Of a stretch of DNA of 64,000 bases, positions 22,525 through 31,403 are shown in pieces (within the stretch, counting starts at the first letter, position 1; each line of letters opens with the position of its first letter). The stretch spans positions 1,054,001 through 1,118,000 of the forward strand of contig CBDCPP010000001.1 of NCBI GenBank assembly GCA_965220315.1, read 5' to 3'. The position numbers and the translations under genes are program-made. Under the pieces are notes generated by a model, which was given only the letters and a program-made list of their open reading frames with translations, was not told the origin of the DNA and did not search any database. The stretch comes from JAPOXK01 sp965220315 (GTDB lineage: Bacteria > Chloroflexota > Dehalococcoidia > Bin125).

Positions 22525-23373
22525 ATGACTGACCAGGGCTGGGTCCATCCCGAGCTACTGACCACGAGCGAGTGGGTCGCTGAGCACGTTGATGACGACA
22601 ACGTTGTTGTTGTTGATTGCGACCTGCTGCCGGCCTACCAGCGTCTCCACATTCCCGGTGCCGTTGCTGCTCGTTCCCGCTATTGGAAGGGTGACGGCAA
22701 CGATACCGATCTCTTCGGCATTGACGGCGGCAAGTTTGCTGAATACCTCGGTAAGATGGGCATCGGCAATGACGACACTATCGTTGCCTATGACGGTTCC
22801 GGAGGTGTCTTCGCCGCTCGCTTTTGGTGGACCCTCGATCGCTACGGTCATACCAACGCCATGCTGCTCGATGGTGGCCTAGATCAGTGGGTTGCGGACG
22901 GCCGGCCGCTCTCGCGTGCGAACTACCGTCCCAAGCCCAAGAGCTACCGGCCAGGTGCACAGAACGACCATTGGACCTGCGGCATAGCGGATGTCGCCGG
23001 TGCAGCCGAGGACCCTAGCGTAATCCTCTGGGACGTTCGCTCCGACGGTGAATGGACCGGTGCAAATAAACGCGGAACGAAGCGTGGTGGTCGCATTCCT
23101 GGCGCCGTGCACCTTGAGTGGTTGAAGCTCCTCAATGAGCCCGTGCGCACGCTTCGCCCGCCGGTGGAGATTCGTGCCGAACTCGAGGCTTTAGAAGTGA
23201 CGCCGGAGAAGCGCGTCGCTACCTACTGACAGGGCGGTATCCGTGCGGCGCACGGACTCTTCGTCCTTCAGCTCCTCGGCTACAACGAGACCCAAGTCTA
23301 CGACGGCTCCTGGCATGAATATGGCAACGCACTCGACCGGCCGATCGAAACAGAGGCAGGGATAACGGCCTGA
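22525..23373 (+). CDS. Rhodanese sulfurtransferase, probable selenoprotein (Sec235 by in-frame UGA)
   Basis: Two rhodanese domains (about 1-125 and 130-282). Reading UGA at 23227-23229 as selenocysteine gives 282 residues. The second domain ends VATY-U-QGGIRAAHGLF, where other sulfurtransferases have Cys in the persulfide-carrying loop CQGG(I/V)RAAH. The frame stays open and conserved for 47 codons after the UGA to a TGA at 23371. A 7-bp stem with GGC loop starts 10 nt after the UGA. Predicted role: sulfur or selenium transfer from thiosulfate or mercaptopyruvate, in the cytoplasm. GGGAG lies upstream of ATG 22525. A truncated 234-residue protein without an active site is the alternative. Confidence 0.85.
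23240..23256 (+). promoter_or_regulatory. SECIS-like stem-loop after in-frame UGA
   Basis: TCCGTGC - GGC - GCACGGA, a perfect 7-bp stem. The loop begins with G, 17 nt after the last base of the UGA, within the distance known for bacterial SECIS elements that bind SelB. Confidence 0.7.
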
Positions 23374-23391
23374 GAAGGCTGCTCGCAGGGG

Positions 23392-25020
23392 TTATACCGG
23401 CAGCCCTGCCCCCTCTGCCGTCGAGAACTTCGTCGCTGCTGGCACTTTCGGCAGTCCAGGCATCGTCATGATGTCTCCGGCGATGATCACGAGGAACTCG
23501 GCTCCTGCCGCTGGCCGCACCTCCCGCACGTGTAGCTGGTGCCCCTTTGGTCTACCGATCAACACGGGATCATCCGAAAGCGAGTACTGAGTTTTCGCGA
23601 CGCAGATCGGCAGTGACGCCATGCCCATGCGCTCTGCCCGTTCGATCGTCCGCTCCGCTGTTCCCTGGTAGACGGCACCGTCCGCTCCATACACTGCTCG
23701 CGCCACTGCAGTGATCTTTTCCTTAATCGGCCGCTCCATTGCGTAGAGTGACTGCAACGTCCCTCTATCCGTCGCCAAGGCATCCTGTACCGCATCCGCT
23801 AGTTCCAGGCAGGCATCGCCGCCGTCGTACGGCGATAGCGGCGCGGCCCGTACCCCCCGCTTGGCGCAGTGCTCGATTATCGCCGTCACCTCCGCGGCAG
23901 TGTCGTTCGGGAAGCGATTCACAGCGACGACCGGCGTCAGGCCATGCTGTTCCATGTTGTCGATATGCGCGTCAAGGTTCCCCAGTCCGCCCGCCAGCGC
24001 CTCCAAGTCTTCGGCCTCTAACTCCGTTGCATCCCGGCTGCCTTGGCGCTTGATCGCACGCGCTGTTGCGACGATCACCGCTACCTGCGGCCGTAATTCG
24101 CCGAAGCGCGATACGACATTGAGAAACTTCTCGGCGCCGAGATCGCTCCCGAACCCAGCTTCCGTCACGACTACTTCGGACAGTGTTAGTGCAGCCCGAG
24201 TTGCCACGATGCTGTTACAGCCCAGCGCGATGTTCGCGAATGGCCCGCCGTGCACTAGTGCAGGTACGCCTTCGCTGGTTTGCACCAGATTGGGCCGCAT
24301 CGCTTGACGCAACAACACAGCCATGGCGGCGTCCACCCCGATTTCCATGCACCGCACTGGCGTGAAATCGCGGGTATAGCCCACGATCACTGCGCCTAAC
24401 CGCCGGTGCAGGTCCTCGAAATCCGACGCAACCGACAGAATCGCCATGACTTCCGAGGCGGGAGTGATGTCGAATCCCTCTTGCCGCGGCACTCCGTCTG
24501 GTGCATTCCCGAGTCCCACTACCACGTGCCGCAGCGCGCGATCGTTTATATCCAAGCAACGCCGCCACGTCACCCGGCGCACGTCGAGACCCAGCGGGTT
24601 GCCGTGGAAGATCGAGGCGTCTACAGCCGCAGCCAGCAGATTGTTGGCGGTCGTCACGGCGTGCAGGTCGCCCGTGAAGTGCAGGTTGATCTCATCGGCG
24701 GGCAGCACCTGCGCATTACCCCCACCGGTCCCGCCGCCCTTGATTCCCATCACCGGCCCGATCGATGGTTCCCGCAGGCACACCGTCGCCCCTACCCCAC
24801 GCCGCCGTAAGCCTTGAGTCAACCCGATCGATGTCGTCGTTTTGCCTTCGCCGGCGGTCGTGGGCGTCATCCCAGTGACGAGAACCAGTTTGCCTTGCTC
24901 CTGATCGCGTAAGCGCTCCAGGGTTGCGGCGCTCAGCTTCGCCTTGTAAGGCCCGTACTGTTCCAGATCATCGGGTCCCAGCCCCAGCTCTGCGCCGATC
25001 TCGGTAATTGCTCGCATCAT
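23392..25020 (-). CDS. fhs: Formate-tetrahydrofolate ligase
   Basis: 542 residues, close to the family length of about 555. It makes 10-formyl-THF from formate, THF and ATP. Visible: the P-loop TPTTAGEGKTTTSIGL, REPSIGPVMGIKGGGTGGG, NLHFTGDLHAVTTANNLLAA and the C-terminal MTMPGLPKVPAA. ATG at 25020 and 25017 are both possible, with GGGAG just upstream. It closes a minus-strand run of LLM oxidoreductase, thiolase, OB-fold protein and lipoprotein. With the ALDH1L-type formyltransferase at 31404 it points to active folate one-carbon metabolism. Confidence 0.96.
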   Translation of the reverse strand: MMRAITEIGAELGLGPDDLEQYGPYKAKLSAATLERLRDQEQGKLVLVTGMTPTTAGEGKTTTSIGLTQGLRRRGVGATVCLREPSIGPVMGIKGGGTGGGNAQVLPADEINLHFTGDLHAVTTANNLLAAAVDASIFHGNPLGLDVRRVTWRRCLDINDRALRHVVVGLGNAPDGVPRQEGFDITPASEVMAILSVASDFEDLHRRLGAVIVGYTRDFTPVRCMEIGVDAAMAVLLRQAMRPNLVQTSEGVPALVHGGPFANIALGCNSIVATRAALTLSEVVVTEAGFGSDLGAEKFLNVVSRFGELRPQVAVIVATARAIKRQGSRDATELEAEDLEALAGGLGNLDAHIDNMEQHGLTPVVAVNRFPNDTAAEVTAIIEHCAKRGVRAAPLSPYDGGDACLELADAVQDALATDRGTLQSLYAMERPIKEKITAVARAVYGADGAVYQGTAERTIERAERMGMASLPICVAKTQYSLSDDPVLIGRPKGHQLHVREVRPAAGAEFLVIIAGDIMTMPGLPKVPAATKFSTAEGAGLPV

Positions 25021-25047
25021 GTCTCCCTACGGCGCCGACGATACTAC

Positions 25048-25509
25048 TTACTCCACGTCCACTTCGATATCCGTCAGTTTGCGCGAATTCGCGAAGACGG
25101 ATACCAGCCATTCCCCTCGTCGCTCCAAGGTCAGCGGGATCACTACCACTCGCCAAGGAGGAGGGACGGACTGCTCGAACTCAATCAGCGGTTGGAATGA
25201 GCCTCCCACCCGCCGCGCCGCCCGCAGCGTCACGGACGCTTCGCTGTGTGGCTCCGGCACCTGCAAGCGCACGAAGAACTCACGCCCCGCCGTTACTGAG
25301 CCTTCCACGAGTTCGGCGAGGGGCTGTTCCGCTAGTCGGGTCTCGACCGCGTACCCCAGTGTGATATCGCCTCGCTCTCCGCCGAAGCAGCCCACCATCG
25401 CGATCATCAAGACGAGTCCGAGCCCCAGCCCGGCTCCACTGTGCCGTGTCGTTACTCCTGCGGGTAGCGCCAAGGCAGCGGTTGCTCCGCATCCTGGTCG
25501 ATCGTCCAC
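25048..25509 (-). CDS. Small putative lipoprotein
   Basis: Up to 153 residues. GAGLGLGLVLMIAMVGC is a hydrophobic stretch ending in a lipobox-like AMVGC, followed by an acidic all-beta domain (VSVFANSRKLTDIEVDVE at the end). No family recognised. The start is uncertain: ATG 25509 overlaps the OB-fold gene by 58 bp, and no closer start with a ribosome-binding site was found that keeps the signal sequence. It sits 27 bp before fhs on the same strand. Confidence 0.55.
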   Translation of the reverse strand: MDDRPGCGATAALALPAGVTTRHSGAGLGLGLVLMIAMVGCFGGERGDITLGYAVETRLAEQPLAELVEGSVTAGREFFVRLQVPEPHSEASVTLRAARRVGGSFQPLIEFEQSVPPPWRVVVIPLTLERRGEWLVSVFANSRKLTDIEVDVE

Positions 25510-25970
25510 TGGGGGATGGCGATCCCTTCGCCTGCGTCTGCGAATACCATGCGCACCCGCGTTCCGATCCCTACCTGCCTCACCAGTTCGACTGGCGCTG
25601 GCTGCCCATTGGCAGTTACAAGGTTCGCCAGCACTCGTAGCGCGTCGTGCTCCGTGGGGGCGCCCTTCTGCGTATCCAAGTCGACCAAGAGGAACAGGTA
25701 AGGTGTGTGCGTTTTCCAGACTGGCTGGATCGCATGGTGCACCTCACCATACGAGTGCACTGACCCTTTCCCCTCCACCGAGTGCCATTCCGACTCCGCA
25801 CCCATGCACCAAGGGCATCCCGTCGTGGGTGGATAGCGCAGCAGATGGCAACGACCGCATCGTTGCAGCCGGAAGTCATGCGCCGCGCAGTAGCGGAAGT
25901 AACCCCGATTCTGCTCGTCGTTCTCGGGAATCGCCAGGCTCATTCCCAAGTACGTGCCCGTGACGCTCAC
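25452..25970 (-). CDS. Zn-ribbon/OB-fold (DUF35) protein, thiolase partner
   Basis: About 172 residues. N-terminal helix, rubredoxin-like zinc ribbon (LQRCGRCHLLRYPPTTGCPWC), then an OB-fold (GKGSVHSYGEVHH ... VRMVFADAGEGIAIPQW). Proteins of this kind form complexes with thiolase-like enzymes, as in ChsH/Ltp and HMG-CoA synthase/thiolase assemblies. It follows the thiolase gene with GTG 25970 placed just after the thiolase stop and an AAAGGAT site inside the thiolase end, so it is very probably its subunit. In-frame starts further upstream lie inside the thiolase gene. Confidence 0.85.
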   Translation of the reverse strand: MSVTGTYLGMSLAIPENDEQNRGYFRYCAAHDFRLQRCGRCHLLRYPPTTGCPWCMGAESEWHSVEGKGSVHSYGEVHHAIQPVWKTHTPYLFLLVDLDTQKGAPTEHDALRVLANLVTANGQPAPVELVRQVGIGTRVRMVFADAGEGIAIPQWTIDQDAEQPLPWRYPQE

Positions 25971-25972
25971 GG

Positions 25973-27235
25973 CTATCCTTTCCGCAGGACTGCCGCGGAG
26001 CACGTGATTGGCCCCGCCCAGCCGATGTTGGCCGTCACCGCCACATCCTTCACCTGGCGGCAGCCGCCCGCGCGATAGTCGTAAGTGTGTTCGGGCTTGC
26101 CGTCCGTGCCGATCGAACAAGAGTCGTCGATCTCGCCGCGCAATTGGCGCACGTTCTCGATCACCAAGTTCATCCCGTGGGTGTAACCCTCGCAGAGGTG
26201 CCCGCCGCTCGTGTTGTTGGGACGCTCGCCTCCCAGGCGCATGATACCGCTGCTGACGTACTCCCCGCCGGCCCCTTTCTCGCAGAATCCGAAGTCTTCA
26301 AGCCCCAGCAGCGTGGTAAAGGTGAAGGCGTCGTAGGCGCCCGTCACGTCGATCTCCTCTGGTCCCAGCCCTGCGTTCGGCCACAGGATCTTGCTGGCAT
26401 ACTGGGCGGCCCATGATGAGATCGGGCCATGCTGGTAGTGCATGTCCATCCGCGGCCAGTTGCAGCGTCCCACCACTCCCAGCACGCGCGCGGGCGTGTG
26501 CCGGTAGTTGTAGGCCCGCTCCGCATTCGTCACGATGATCGCCGTGCCGTTATCTGTCTCCAGACAGCAGTCCAACAAGTGCAGCGGTTTCACGATCATC
26601 CGGCTCGAGAGTACGTCGTCGACTGTCACGCGCCGGGGATAGAGCGCTTTGGGATTGTTCGAGGCGTGCTCACTATGGATGGCCTTCACCGTGGCGACTT
26701 GTTCCGGTGTGGTGCCGTAGTCGTACATGTGGCGCATGAACGTAAAGGCAAAGCGTTGTCCAGCGCTGAAGAAGCCATAGGGCGCCATGTGCAACCCATC
26801 GCCGGAGATGGTTGACGGCGTCCGGCCGGTTGATCCGATCCGTTTTCCGGAGTAGCCGTTCATCGCCCGGTAGATGCACACCATCTTGCACATGCCCGCT
26901 TCCATTGCCCCGATCGCCAGCCCGAGCAAGGCCTCTGTGCTGCTCCCACCGCCGAAACAATCCATGTAGAAATTCAGCCGGATACCGAGGTCGCCCGCGA
27001 TGAACGGGGTGGCCGTCGAGTCTCCAATGGAGTACGACAGCATCCCGTCGATCTCGCCGGGCTCGATTCCTGCGTCCGCGATTGCGTTCCGGATCGCCCA
27101 GGTTCCCAGCGCTCGCGTCGTTTTGCCCGAGCCGCGCATGAACGGCGTCTCGCCGACGCCGATGATCGCGTATTTATCGCGCAGGTATTGCGGTGTCGTG
27201 CCGTCGACCGGTTTCGCTTCGGTCACCGTGTTCAC
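25973..27235 (-). CDS. SCP2-type thiolase family protein (lipid-transfer/acetyl-CoA acyltransferase-like)
   Basis: 420 residues. Thiolase fold with the nucleophile region NFYMDCFGGGSSTEALLGLA (active Cys) and NTSGGHLCEGYTHG (active His). The third motif, normally CGGGxG near the end, reads NIGWAGPITC, as in the SCP-x/lipid-transfer branch that lacks the second Cys. These enzymes often act with a DUF35 partner, which is the next gene, on acyl-CoA or steroid-like side chains. The start overlaps the LLM gene stop by 4 nt (ATGA), so LLM oxidoreductase, thiolase and OB-fold protein form one translational unit. Confidence 0.88.
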   Translation of the reverse strand: MNTVTEAKPVDGTTPQYLRDKYAIIGVGETPFMRGSGKTTRALGTWAIRNAIADAGIEPGEIDGMLSYSIGDSTATPFIAGDLGIRLNFYMDCFGGGSSTEALLGLAIGAMEAGMCKMVCIYRAMNGYSGKRIGSTGRTPSTISGDGLHMAPYGFFSAGQRFAFTFMRHMYDYGTTPEQVATVKAIHSEHASNNPKALYPRRVTVDDVLSSRMIVKPLHLLDCCLETDNGTAIIVTNAERAYNYRHTPARVLGVVGRCNWPRMDMHYQHGPISSWAAQYASKILWPNAGLGPEEIDVTGAYDAFTFTTLLGLEDFGFCEKGAGGEYVSSGIMRLGGERPNNTSGGHLCEGYTHGMNLVIENVRQLRGEIDDSCSIGTDGKPEHTYDYRAGGCRQVKDVAVTANIGWAGPITCSAAVLRKG

Positions 27236-28206
27236 AGTCCTGCCGCGCGCACCTTCGGCACCACCTCACGTGCGAAACGAGTCAGCCCTTCTTGGTCAAA
27301 GGGCGGGTCCATCAGCAGAATAATGTGATCGACGCCCAGCTCCGCGATCTCCCCGATCTGTTCCGCGATCTCCTCCGGTGATCCCGCGAGCGCCTGGTTG
27401 ATCAACTCCTCGAAGCCCTCCGGCAGGGCCTCCCCGCTGGCTGTGGTCTCCGCCAGCATTGCCGCTCGTGCTGCCTCGCTGCTCGCATCGATGCGCAGCC
27501 GCGCCGCCAGAGAGCGCCGCACACTCTTCGGGTCTCGCCCCTCTTGCTCACAGTACTGGTCGAGGAGGATGAGCCGCTCCACGTAATCCTCGCGCGGCAG
27601 CGTCCAAACGTTCCAGCCGTCCGCGTATTTCGCCGCCATGCGCAGCGTGTATTTCTTTCCCCGCCCACCGATCCAGAAAGGCAGGTGTGGCTGCTGCACC
27701 GGTTTCGGCTGGAACGGCGCGTCATGGAGCGTGTAGTAGGTCCCCTCGAACGTCGTCCGATCCTGCGTCCATAGCGACTGCATAACCTGGATCGCTTCGT
27801 CCATCTGCGCCAGCCGCTCCGGCAATGAGGTCCACTCGATCCCGTAGTGCCGAAACTCCGGCTCCCACCAGCCCGCCCCCAGCGCCATCTCGAGGCGGCC
27901 TCCACTTATCTGATCGACCGTGACCGCCATCTTGGCCGTCACGATCGGTGGCCGGAAGGGATTGCAGGGCACCAGCACCCCCGCGCGGATGCGGGGCACC
28001 TGCACCATCAGCGCGGCCAGTGTGGTCCAGCCCTCCAGGTTCGGCCCCTCGGGGTTCGAAAACAGCGGCATCAGATGGTCGTACGTCCAGGCGTGGTCCA
28101 GCCCTTCCCGTTCCACGACCTGCCAGGTCGAGAGCACCTCCTCGAATGTCGTCTGATGCAGGTTGGTCTGGATCCCAAACTCGATTGGCCGACCCGTCGG
28201 CGCCAT
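27232..28206 (-). CDS. LLM-class flavin/F420-dependent oxidoreductase
   Basis: 324 residues with the luciferase-like TIM-barrel. It begins IEFGIQTNLHQTTFEEVLST; WTYDHLMPL, GVLVPCNPFRPP, GRLEMALGAGWW and PFWIGGRGKKYTLRMAAKYAD are the F420/FMN-binding landmarks. It should use reduced flavin or F420 to oxidise or reduce an unknown organic substrate. It is the first gene of the thiolase/OB-fold/lipoprotein/fhs run. A tandem 21-bp repeat (28216-28257) lies directly in front of its start. Confidence 0.9.
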   Translation of the reverse strand: MAPTGRPIEFGIQTNLHQTTFEEVLSTWQVVEREGLDHAWTYDHLMPLFSNPEGPNLEGWTTLAALMVQVPRIRAGVLVPCNPFRPPIVTAKMAVTVDQISGGRLEMALGAGWWEPEFRHYGIEWTSLPERLAQMDEAIQVMQSLWTQDRTTFEGTYYTLHDAPFQPKPVQQPHLPFWIGGRGKKYTLRMAAKYADGWNVWTLPREDYVERLILLDQYCEQEGRDPKSVRRSLAARLRIDASSEAARAAMLAETTASGEALPEGFEELINQALAGSPEEIAEQIGEIAELGVDHIILLMDPPFDQEGLTRFAREVVPKVRAAGL

Positions 28207-28215
28207 GTGCCGCTT

Positions 28216-28257
28216 CCCTTCGCCGCGCTCGGAGCACCCTTCGCCGTGCTCGGAGCA
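28216..28257 (-). repeat. Two tandem copies of a 21-bp unit
   Basis: CCCTTCGCCG(C/T)GCTCGGAGCA occurs twice head to tail with one mismatch, 9 bp upstream of the LLM gene start. On the minus strand each copy ends in CGAAGGG, a Shine-Dalgarno-like sequence, so the leader carries this twice. Confidence 0.8.
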
Positions 28258-28296
28258 ACAGCGCCCATACTAGCGCGGTACCCCGATCCAGGCTGA

Positions 28297-30198
28297 TTAG
28301 TCCTCGAGGGTTGTCAGATCCCCTGGGTCGATGCCCAACTCCTGTGCCTTCAGCACCCGGCGCATGATCTTGCCGCTTCGCGTCTTCGGTAACGACGGCA
28401 CGAAATCGATCGCCTTCGGCGTCGCGATCGGCCCCAGCGTGTTGCGCACTTGCTCGAATAGTTGCTTGTGAAGGGCATCGCTGGCCTGGGATCCTGCTCG
28501 CAGTACCACGAAGGCCTTGATCTCCTCGCCCTTGATCGCGTCGGGGATTCCAATCACGCCGGCCTCTCCCACTGCGGGGTGCGCTACGAGCGCGCTCTCG
28601 ACGTCGGCTGTGCCGATTCGATGCCCCGCCACGTTTAAGACATCGTCGGCACGCCCCAGCACCGCGAAGTAGCCGTCGCTATCCCGTGTAGCGACATCGC
28701 CTGCCGTGTACACGCCCGGGATCAAGTTGTAGTACTCCTGGTAGCGCGTATCGTTGTTCCAGATCGTCTGCAGCATGTGAGGCCAGCTGTTTTGGAGGAC
28801 GAGGAAGCCGCCGTGCCCGTCTGCTACGAGTTTGCCTTCCCGGTCCACGACCTCCGCGCGCACGCCTGGCAACGGTCGCCCGACCCGCCCGATCTTCGCT
28901 ACATCTGATGGCAGGGTGCCCAGCGTTGGTCCACCGGTCTCCGTTTGCCACCAGTTATCACAGACTGGCCCGCGATCCCTCATGACGTGCTGGTAGGCCC
29001 AGACCTGTGCTTCTGGGTTCAGCGGCTCGCCCGCGCAGATCAAGATCGTGAGGCTGTCGAGGTCGTATTTTGCCGGGTGCTCTCCGCCGAACCGCATGAA
29101 CATTCGCAGCGCGGTTGGCGCCGTGAACAGCGTCGTCACAGCGTATCGCTCGATGATCGACCAAACGACGCCGGGATCCGGGTAGTCCGGCGCTCCCTCA
29201 CGCACCACCTGTGTCACGCCGTTGATCCAGGGTCCATAGACGATGCAGGAGTGGCCCACGATCCAGCCAATATCACTCGTGCACCAGTAGATCGTGTCCG
29301 GCTTCAGGTCGTAGGCGATCTTCGTGTTGCGCCCAACGCCGACCATGTAGCCCGCGTGCGGATAGACCACGCCCTTCGGTGTTCCAGTGGTCCCCGATGT
29401 ATAGAGGATGAACAGCGGGTCCGAGGCGTCCATAGCCTCCGCCTGCGCCTCATCGGACGCGTCTGCCAGCGCTGGAACCAGGTCGATCGCACCGGATGGC
29501 AACGCCGTCTCGGGACTTCGCCGGTGCAGGAACACTCGCTGCACGGGTATCGCTCCAGAAAGCGCCTCGCTCGCGATCGACCACAGATCGACCGTTTTCC
29601 CTCGCCGGAAGCCTTGGTCGGCGACGATCAACGCCGTCGCACCTGCGTCCTCAATTCGCGACCGCAGGGCCGTTGCCGCGAGTCCCGCGTACACGACGGA
29701 GTGAATGGCGCCAATACGAGCGCAGGCCAGCATGGCTGCTATGCCTTCGGGCGTCAGCGGCATGTAGATACAGACGCGGTCCCCTTTTTGCACTCCGGCC
29801 TGGCGCAGCACATTGGCGAATCGATTCACGAACCGCGCCAGCTCCTCGAAGGTGAAGCGCCGCTCCTCGTTCTCTTCGCTCACCCAGATCAGCGCCGTTT
29901 TGGTGCGATTGGGCCCCTCAAGATGCCGGTCCAGCACGTTCTGTGTGATATTGCAGCGCGATCCTGCGAACCACTCCGTATGGTTTTGTTCGTCTTCGAC
30001 CCGCAACTCCCGCCACGGCTCGATCCACGTCAACTCGCGCGCGACTCTAGACCAGTACGCATCGGTATCGGTGTCTGCCGCCTCGTACGCCGTACGCCAG
30101 TCGGACAGGATGGCGTTGCGCCGGATCGTCACGAGCGGCGTAACCATCTCGCCTGCGTCCAATAGACCGCGGAATTCCCCGCCCGTAGAGTCTGTCAT
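28297..30198 (-). CDS. acs: Acetyl-CoA synthetase (acyl-CoA synthetase family)
   Basis: 633 residues, the usual length. Seen: ILYTSGTTGTPKGVVYPHAG (P-loop), the TSDIGWIVGHS substrate segment, DNWWQTETGG (Trp closing the acyl pocket, typical of acetate), GRADDVLNVAGHRIG and the terminal PKTRSGKIMRRVLK with the Lys that is often acetylated. It activates acetate (or propionate) with ATP and CoA in the cytoplasm. GGAG upstream of ATG 30198. It lies 90 bp upstream of the LLM/thiolase run on the same strand, so thiolytic products and acetate activation could be linked. Confidence 0.95.
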   Translation of the reverse strand: MTDSTGGEFRGLLDAGEMVTPLVTIRRNAILSDWRTAYEAADTDTDAYWSRVARELTWIEPWRELRVEDEQNHTEWFAGSRCNITQNVLDRHLEGPNRTKTALIWVSEENEERRFTFEELARFVNRFANVLRQAGVQKGDRVCIYMPLTPEGIAAMLACARIGAIHSVVYAGLAATALRSRIEDAGATALIVADQGFRRGKTVDLWSIASEALSGAIPVQRVFLHRRSPETALPSGAIDLVPALADASDEAQAEAMDASDPLFILYTSGTTGTPKGVVYPHAGYMVGVGRNTKIAYDLKPDTIYWCTSDIGWIVGHSCIVYGPWINGVTQVVREGAPDYPDPGVVWSIIERYAVTTLFTAPTALRMFMRFGGEHPAKYDLDSLTILICAGEPLNPEAQVWAYQHVMRDRGPVCDNWWQTETGGPTLGTLPSDVAKIGRVGRPLPGVRAEVVDREGKLVADGHGGFLVLQNSWPHMLQTIWNNDTRYQEYYNLIPGVYTAGDVATRDSDGYFAVLGRADDVLNVAGHRIGTADVESALVAHPAVGEAGVIGIPDAIKGEEIKAFVVLRAGSQASDALHKQLFEQVRNTLGPIATPKAIDFVPSLPKTRSGKIMRRVLKAQELGIDPGDLTTLED

Positions 30199-30326
30199 GC
30201 TGATCTCCTGGCACTCCGTCCAGATGTCGAAGCGCGCCCAGAATTCTAGAAGCGCTCCTCGCCACCGAGCTAGGCACTACTGGACGCTGTGGTGCGAGTT
30301 CGTGAGCGGTCTCCCTGCGGGCGCTG

Positions 30327-31235
30327 TTAGAAGAGTTGTCCCATCTCCTGACCGATGGCGCGCAGCCGCTCTACTCGCTGCTCGGTGGGAGGGTGACTTG
30401 AGAACCAACGGCCCATTCCGCCCGCGAACGGGTTGATGATGAACAGATGCTCGACTGCTGCGTTCGTCGTGCTCGCCGAGGCCGGACGCACGCGCTGTAC
30501 GCGCTGATTGGCCAGCTGCAGTTTGGTCAACGCCGATGCGAGAGCTTCCGGGTCCTGGGAATTCCGGGCTCCGGTTGCATCCGCGCTGAATTCTCGTGCC
30601 CGTGAGATCGCCAGCTTGATCAGCGTTGCCACGATGGGTGCGATGATCGCCAGCGCCAACATGCCCGCGATCTGTCCGAGCCCTCCCCCGCCTCGATCGT
30701 CGCGCCCACCCCCTGCGAACATGAGGCCAAAGAGCAGTCCAAATCGCGCGACCATCGCGATAAGCAAGATCGCGGTCGCGAGCATCGCCACGATCGTGTT
30801 GATGAGTGTGTCGCGGTTCTTCACATGCGCCAGCTCGTGCGCGAACACGCCAGCCAGCTCTCGCTCCGTGAGCAGGCCCATGATCCCGGTCGTCGCCGCG
30901 ACCGCAGCGTGATTGGGACTGCGCCCGGTTGCGAACGCGTTGGGCGCCGGATTCTGGACGATGTAGACCTTGGGTTTGGGGAGCTTGGCCTCAAGGGCCG
31001 CCCGCTCCACGATTCGGTGAAGCTGGGGAGCCTCGGACAGGCTGACTTCGCGCGCGTGCATCATCTTAAGTACGGCGCTGTCGGATTTCCAGTAGGCGAA
31101 GATGTTCATAGCAAACGCGATCACGGCCGCGATCACCAGCCCGACGTAGCCACCCATCAGCATCCCCGCGACCAGCAATAGACCGCTTAGCAGCACGATT
31201 AAGAAGAGCGTCTTGACCCCGTTCGTCCCGATCAC
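30327..31235 (-). CDS. htpX: Zinc metalloprotease HtpX
   Basis: 302 residues. M48 family membrane protease for quality control of membrane proteins. Two N-terminal membrane helices (about 8-48), the zinc motif HELAH at 133-137, two further hydrophobic stretches and the third ligand in SRAREFSADA. A Gly/Asp-rich loop (AGGGRDDRGGGGLG) lies between the last helices. AAGGAG precedes the GTG start at 31235. Monocistronic by appearance. Confidence 0.95.
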   Translation of the reverse strand: MIGTNGVKTLFLIVLLSGLLLVAGMLMGGYVGLVIAAVIAFAMNIFAYWKSDSAVLKMMHAREVSLSEAPQLHRIVERAALEAKLPKPKVYIVQNPAPNAFATGRSPNHAAVAATTGIMGLLTERELAGVFAHELAHVKNRDTLINTIVAMLATAILLIAMVARFGLLFGLMFAGGGRDDRGGGGLGQIAGMLALAIIAPIVATLIKLAISRAREFSADATGARNSQDPEALASALTKLQLANQRVQRVRPASASTTNAAVEHLFIINPFAGGMGRWFSSHPPTEQRVERLRAIGQEMGQLF

Positions 31236-31403
31236 TCCATCGACTCCTTAACTCCGCTATTGGCTGCATTACTAGGCGCTGCGCCGACCAAGCGCTACAG
31301 CGGTCGCGACACCGTTAGCGTACCAGGCGTGTTGCCGGAGCTATCCCGCTTAGGTTCGTGCTGATAGGAGCGATACGCGCCGGACAGGCCCCGTGCGGGA
31401 GAA

